Assembly: GCF_963678635.1 (NCBI RefSeq)
Contig: NC_087065.1
Coordinates: forward strand, 25,809,254-25,873,253
Direction of reading: 5' to 3'
Length of the DNA: 64,000 nt
Source: Symsagittifera roscoffensis
Lineage: Eukaryota; Xenacoelomorpha; Acoela; Convolutidae
The notes under the pieces are model-generated. The model did no database searches. It was given only the letters and a program-made list of their open reading frames with translations, and was not told the DNA's origin. Positions 59,305 to 64,000 of the stretch are shown here, one piece after another. The number at the start of each line of letters is the position of its first letter. Positions within the stretch are counted from its first letter, which is position 1. A program made the translations under genes and the position numbers.

Positions 59305-59714
59305 TGAGTTATAACCGAGGTGGTTAACTCATAGAGTAATTTCGGATAGGGTACACCGTCTGCTCGTCACGCTATCTTATTTTCGGCCGGATAGATTCGT
59401 GCAACTTCTTAGTCTAATACCGATCCTAATCTTACTCTTATACTATCTAGTCTCAGGGTGTTTAACTAGTCTCTGCTAGGCTCAATAGATCTAGGGTATA
59501 CTGGTTTCTTGCGGCTGCTGAAGTCTTCTTGGAGAGTCAACTAATTTCTAAGTTAAATTCAAATCTCTCTGGTGCTGAAATTACAAGTAATTCCAGCACT
59601 TACAAATAAGTGGGTTGTTAGTTAGATGGATCATGATTGGTTAATATTAAATACTTTACAGTGGTAAAATGTCTAATTTATCCAATCATAAAATGTAGTT
59701 TAGATCAGGTTCCA
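59305..59714 (-). repeat. 5' LTR (410 bp)
   Basis: Pairs with 40862-41271, about 1.2 % different. The hairpin GTGCTG..CAGCAC lies at 59572-59599. It abuts a fragment of the MITE-like repeat (59715-59762), so the element or a recombination product lies next to an older repeat. Confidence 0.93.
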
Positions 59715-59762
59715 CGAGCACAAATATTCCGTTAGTTTCGTATCGAAAGTCGGAACAATTAG
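59715..59762 (+). repeat. Fragment of the MITE-like repeat
   Basis: 'cgagcacaaatattccg' and the ACTTTCG..CGAAAGT hairpin correspond to the right end of the 10.5-11.0 kb element. The rest of that element is not found next to the other LTR. Confidence 0.7.
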
Positions 59763-59788
59763 CTGCCCCAATTTAATTTCGAACGATT

Positions 59789-60206
59789 TTCTAGTGCGAG
59801 ATAATCAAACAAGCAGTTTGCAACTGACTCATGCAGTTAACTATAGTGGTGACCACGCTTTACTGACCCACTGTAGATCACCAGACCAATTCCGCAAGTT
59901 ACCAGAGCTTTGTAAAAAAAAGTTGTCTGAAAAAAAATACCCTCCAGTATACAAAATTCTCACTTTCTTCGAACTCGAAACACAAACATTTTTTCTCTTA
60001 AGACACAAAAAGCTTGTGCAGGGAAGTAAAATTGAGATGTTCAAATTGATTTGCCAGACTAGGCACAGGGCCACAAACTGCTACAGAGCTAGTTGAAAAA
60101 TTTCGAAAATTTATCTCAGTGAAAATCACGGTGAAAAAAGCAGCTTTTTTGACCCTCTTTGAGAATGGCAAATATTCATCAGGAATGTGGGCAAAACTAC
60201 GCATTT
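59789..60206 (+). pseudogene. Coding exon remnant with frame shift, unknown family
   Basis: After an acceptor-like ttttctag (ending 59788), ~100 codons of natural-looking protein run to 60096 (HALLTHCRSPDQFRKL, YKILTFFELETQTFFLL). The coding look then continues in another frame, about 60055-60206 (TELVEKFRKFISVK, FENGKYSSGMWAKLR), ending in TAA. One protein with a frame break near 60055 is the simplest view. No family is recognised. Confidence 0.4.
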
Positions 60207-60262
60207 AAAATAGTTTTGGCAACGATATCTTTGTTTGGAGAAACCGAAAAAATGTCAGCAAA

Positions 60263-60641
60263 ATGGAACCTGATCCAAACTATATATTATTTTTGGTTAT
60301 AAATTAGATATTTTATCATTATAAAATATTTAATAATAACCAATCGTACTCCATCTAACTAACAACCCATTTATTTGTAAGTGCTAAAAATTACTTGTAA
60401 TTTCAGCACCAGAGCAATCTGAATTTAACTTACAATTTAGTTGCCTTTTCCAAGACCGACTCTCGTAACAAACCAGTATACTCTAGATCTATTGAGACTA
60501 AGAGATATAAGAGCAAGATTAAGATCGGTATTAGACTAAGAAGTTGCATGACTCTATCCGGCCGAAAATAAGATAGCGTGACGAGCAGACGGTGTACCCT
60601 ATCTAAAATTACTCTATGAGTTAGAGATCCATCCCAACTCA
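60263..60641 (+). repeat. 5' LTR of the second element
   Basis: TGGAACCTGATCC...CCCAACTCA. It shares the ggccgaaaataagatagcgtg core, hairpin (60381-60409) and ends with the 410-bp LTRs, but lacks about 30 bp. Confidence 0.88.
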
Positions 60642-60643
60642 TC

Positions 60644-60661
60644 TGGTGCGACCATAAGTCC
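60644..60661 (+). promoter_or_regulatory. Primer-binding site, second element
   Basis: TGGTGCGACCATAAGTC, the same as in the first element. Confidence 0.7.
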
Positions 60662-60763
60662 CGAATAAGACCTTAAGGAATAAAATAGCTTAAAACTAAC
60701 CAAAAATAGATTAGACTTAGACAAACATTCACAAAAATATTACACGATAATAATTTAATTGAA

Positions 60764-60994
60764 ATGTCTCTACGACTCATTAGATCAGAGCCATTATTCC
60801 GAACAATACGAGAACTACCCGATATTGGAAGAAGATCTCGGACAAGAGACGATATACGACTACAACGAAACTTACCCATAATTTTTATCGTCGTACGGCA
60901 AAAGTCAACAAAAATCTTCATCAAAAATTACAGGCGCTATCCTTATTCTTGTACAACAACGACTGATAAAAACATCACTAGTCGTTTCCTTTAA
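60764..60994 (+). CDS. Arg-rich leader ORF, second element
   Basis: 76 codons from ATG. The first ~45 residues align with the 58984-59190 ORF (LRLIRS..RTIRELPDIGRRSRTRDD); the C-terminus diverges. Many third-position and conservative changes suggest that the peptide was under selection. Confidence 0.55.
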   Translation: MSLRLIRSEPLFRTIRELPDIGRRSRTRDDIRLQRNLPIIFIVVRQKSTKIFIKNYRRYPYSCTTTTDKNITSRFL

Positions 60995-61847
60995 TCTGCA
61001 GTAAATTTGAAAAAGATATCTACAAAAAATGTTTATTGAAATAAAAAATAAAAATGAGTTAGTAAATATACAAATTGTTAGTAATATACAAATCATTTAT
61101 TCATCTCAGCGTCATCGCTTAAACCTAACAAGCAAATCATAAAACCACTAACATCATCAAAAATTAAACTTTTCTATCAATTAAATTTTAAATTACTTTA
61201 AAAAGGCCTATTCTAATTTTTACTTTTTCCTAAATTAAACTTAACAGATCATCAAAGTTTTCCTTGGATGTCAATTTTTCTTTTTTATCTAAACTAAATT
61301 TTATAATTTTAATTTATATCCTGATCATCAAGTCTTGTCTTTGGATCAAATAGAACAATTTTGTTCTCCCCCACACAGTTAGCATAGTGTCTAACGACCT
61401 CAAATGATCCAACCCTTTCTCAAGACCCATGACTAACAGAAAATTTTCAGTCACACTAACCATTCTAATTAGGATAAACAGTGAAGAACTTCGGTTTTTC
61501 ATCCTTCACTTGATCCCACGTCTTACCTGACCCAGGATAATACTTGAACTTAGTAAGTTTAAAAAAGTATCTAACGAACTAATTGTGTTCTAATTATACC
61601 TAAGACGATTTACCATTGTCCAACCTTTGAACACAATCACTACCCCTGAGTAAGATTAAGTAAGTTAACACCTTAACTTAGACTAGCCACGAGAAAGTAA
61701 CAATCATTCTTCGGAATCGATATATGCTTTTCTCTCCAACCCTGAACACAAGACCCAAGTTAGGTTTACCCGAAAAAATTGTAAGAACTAATAGTTTAAG
61801 CATTAAAAAACACTAATCCAAATTTTGCATCCGTCATCCTAAACCTT

Positions 61848-62264
61848 ATGTCACTAGACAATTTAGGAAATAAACAAACAATCATATTACACAACTGTGA
61901 AATAAACAACGAGAAATATGATCTCATAATCACTCCACACAGACAGTCAACAGGATATATTAGAACAAAACGACAAACAATCAAAAGAAAAACTTTAAGC
62001 AAACAAAGACAGATTACACGAAAAAGATTTTCAAAACAAAGAAACGCATTCTCCGAATCAGAAACAAGTCATTTAGAAGAACTTTATAGATTAAAAGACT
62101 CAATAAATAAGAATTACCAAGTTAATGATACATTATTTTTTTCTGACTCAGAAACCACATCACATTCATCAAAACAAGGAAAACGCAGAATAAAAAACAC
62201 TTTCAAAAACAAATCACCACGACTATTTAATTGGAATCAACCAATAAAACACATTGAAAGTTAG
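61848..62264 (+). CDS. 138-aa basic ORF, second element
   Basis: Homologue of the 155-aa ORF: same N-terminal strand region, same basic block (RTKRQTIKRK..TRKRF), acidic Ser patches and WNQPIKHI end. It stops at TAG 17 codons earlier and so does not overlap gag (62290). Confidence 0.7.
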   Translation: MSLDNLGNKQTIILHNCEINNEKYDLIITPHRQSTGYIRTKRQTIKRKTLSKQRQITRKRFSKQRNAFSESETSHLEELYRLKDSINKNYQVNDTLFFSDSETTSHSSKQGKRRIKNTFKNKSPRLFNWNQPIKHIES

Positions 62265-62289
62265 AAATTGACAGTAATAAAGCACAAAA

Positions 62290-64000
62290 ATGACTCAAAA
62301 TGAAGAAAGTGAAGATGAAAACTCCATCCTCCCGTTTATAATTACTTCCCTCACTGATGACAGAGGACAAACAAAATTTTGTCAAAACTTAATTGCAAAT
62401 TTATTTGAAAGAGGAGTTTGTCCATGCGCAGCAGATTTTCGAGAAGTAAAAATCAAAAGACAAATTGTCGACCACTATCTCAAAGGAACATGTAACCTAA
62501 CACAACAGTACGGAATCTATACCATAGAAATAATGACCCCAAGTAAATTTCATGGTAGATATAGACAACGTAGATATAGAATTCTCAAAAGTATTCACAG
62601 AATACATAAAAAATATACAACACCAAAATTCAAAAAGAGCAAATTCAATATTTACTAATGAAGTATTTCGAATGGTTTATAGCTATCTATCTTTATTATA
62701 AAAACCAGAATCCCAAGGAACGTCATCAGTTCATACATCAAAACATACAACTGTAAGACATGAAATCGCGATATTTTCTGAATCTTTCAATACAATCCAT
62801 GAAATTTTAACTCAAAATTAATAACTCTATTTCACAAAACGTTAAACACCATTTACAAAAAAAATTTTGGCATGGTTTATCATAGATTATTTCACACATA
62901 ATCTTGATTTATTCTGACAAGCAAGAAATAATTTCAGACTTCAAAATTCAACAGATGATACGGTATAAGCAGAAGAATCAGCTTATGTTTGGGACTGTGA
63001 ATGGTCTCATCCATTTTTATTAACATACCAACAGATATTTCAAGCCAAGCAATTGGCACATTTTCCAAAAAGAAAGATTATGTTAAGATGTATCCACTCA
63101 CGACTGATGCAACACCTTTAAATTATAATTCATTTCTACCCGATAGAACAGGAAATAATAGTTTAAACTCAACTGTCATACAACAAAAAAATCTAATTGG
63201 AACTACGAACCTCACACTACAAGATATTCAAACATCATCACATATCGCAAATGAAGAAGTAGTTACAACAGTAGTAACCACAGCACAACAAAGTGTTTCA
63301 CCAATACATCCAAACCTTACAACTCCAAGATCAAAAAAACCAACCTTACCGCAGGTAACATTACAATCTACGGTTAAGCCCACCATTGCACAAAAGTATT
63401 CACATGTGAGCTACCAACTATTAGATCAATGACGAAACCAATAAAAAAACAAAGAATATTCACAAGAAATACCTTTGCAGAACACAATTATAACTATGTA
63501 AATAGAACACAAACATCTAAATCTTTCCGCCCAAACACTCAAAATCATTTATTTTCACACAGACAAAATTTTCGACAACCAACAACAATTTCAGTAAATT
63601 TTCATGACTATCCACGAATTTCACATTACCAAAGTGAAATTTATACATTTTTTCAACCGAGTAAAACAATGAAAAAAAAAAAACAAAGGTAAACACAATA
63701 CGCCTTATTATACACCTAAATATTTATCATCAGATGATGATGACTATTATCAACCAGATTCTTTTGCACCATATACACAAGAATACCGTGTGAAACCACT
63801 TCGATCAAATCAAGCATCCCAAAATACAAACTTTTATTCAAAAAACCTAGCTAATACACAAAATCACCAGCCATTGCAAACGCAAAACCCAACCTATACA
63901 CAATCATATCAACCAATACAAATACAAAACCCAGTTAACACAGATTATTATCAATCAACACAAATGCAAAATGAAATCCCACTACCCTATTTTTTACAGC
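62290..64000 (+). pseudogene. gag: Broken gag of the second element
   Basis: ATG at 62290 opens 122 codons matching the first gag N-part (VKIKRQIVDHYLKGTCNLTQQYGIYTIEI). The frame is then lost near 62560. Later matching pieces lie at 63001-63432 and 63429-63692 in different frames, and Gln/Pro-rich gag-like sequence runs to the window end (corresponding to about 55.93 kb in the first copy). Stops and shifts show that this gag is dead. Confidence 0.8.

Larger units (their letters stand above)
40862..59714 (-). mobile_element. ~18.9-kb env-bearing Ty3/gypsy (retrovirus-like) element
   Basis: 410-bp LTRs at 40862-41271 and 59305-59714 differ at about 5 positions. The minus strand reads: LTR, PBS, leader with Arg-rich ORF, 155-aa basic ORF, gag, protease, RT, RNase H, integrase with GPY/F-type tail, two small membrane ORFs, a 391-codon ATG-less ORF, env, a 602-aa ORF, 1.6-kb 3' region, LTR. 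Domain order RT-RNase H-integrase and the integrase tail place it in Ty3/gypsy. Three in-frame stops and three frame shifts break the genes of this copy. Flanks of the two LTRs show no target duplication (left ..gcacag, right cgagc..), so recombination or rearrangement may have occurred. The length is about twice that of ordinary Ty3/gypsy elements. Confidence 0.9.
60263..64000 (+). mobile_element. Second, related retrovirus-like element (5' part; cut by window end)
   Basis: A 379-bp 5' LTR (60263-60641), PBS, leader with the Arg-rich ORF, 138-aa basic ORF and a broken gag, all on the + strand. It faces the first element head to head. Sequence similarity is clear but far from identical, so it is a sister subfamily rather than a duplication of the first copy. 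The 3' half lies outside the window. Confidence 0.9.

Overview
This is an AT-rich stretch of an invertebrate animal genome. Introns are a few hundred bases, there is a single-exon cytochrome P450, and most of the sequence is repeats. The transposable elements are all animal types: BEL/Pao, an env-bearing Ty3/gypsy element, a tRNA-derived SINE and foldback MITE-like elements. I cannot name the species. A small marine or soil invertebrate such as a larvacean, crustacean or collembolan would fit, but this is only an inference.

Layout: 1-9740 is mostly a degenerate ~23-bp CpG-containing satellite broken by a recurring ~350-bp block, giving a higher-order period of about 2.1-2.3 kb. 9740-14890 is gene-poor, with a MITE-like element (10.5-11.0 kb), a terminal-inverted-repeat element (12.9-13.5 kb) and a few weak exon candidates. 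14897-17250 (-) is a spliced gene of at least five exons, with matching splice sites and phases, that looks like a divergent RhoGAP-domain protein. 17467-17960 (+) is a broken coding remnant. 18174-27494 (-) is a BEL/Pao element with 308-bp LTRs that look identical and a 5-bp target duplication (gacct), yet its reading frame is broken in several places. 27929-28217 (+) is a probable terminal exon. 28955-30631 is a recent 839-bp tandem duplication. 32190-33725 (-) is the P450, with a 223-bp tandem array starting about 230 bp upstream of its start codon. 35-40.8 kb holds a satellite fragment, a candidate exon, an LTR remnant, the second MITE-like copy (inverted), a SINE and two weak ORFs.

40862-59714 (-) is the most striking object: a retrovirus-like Ty3/gypsy element of about 18.9 kb between 410-bp LTRs. 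In order it has an Arg-rich leader ORF, a basic 155-aa ORF, gag, protease, RT, RNase H, integrase, two tiny double-membrane-span ORFs, a 391-codon Pro/Ser/Thr-rich frame with no ATG that opens exactly at a good splice acceptor, an envelope glycoprotein with one internal stop, and a 602-aa ORF of unknown function joined to env by an ATGA overlap. A related copy starts at 60263 on the + strand, head to head with the first, and runs off the window. Its leader ORF, 155-aa-like ORF and gag allow coding conservation to be judged between copies.

How parts relate: the host genes (RhoGAP-like, P450, candidate exons) are isolated and show no operon-like organisation. The ORFs inside the ~18.9-kb element look like a multi-gene expression unit using splicing and possibly stop-start reinitiation. 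Both LTR elements in the window carry frame-breaking lesions. For the Pao element, whose LTRs look identical, sequencing indels or trans-mobilisation must be considered.
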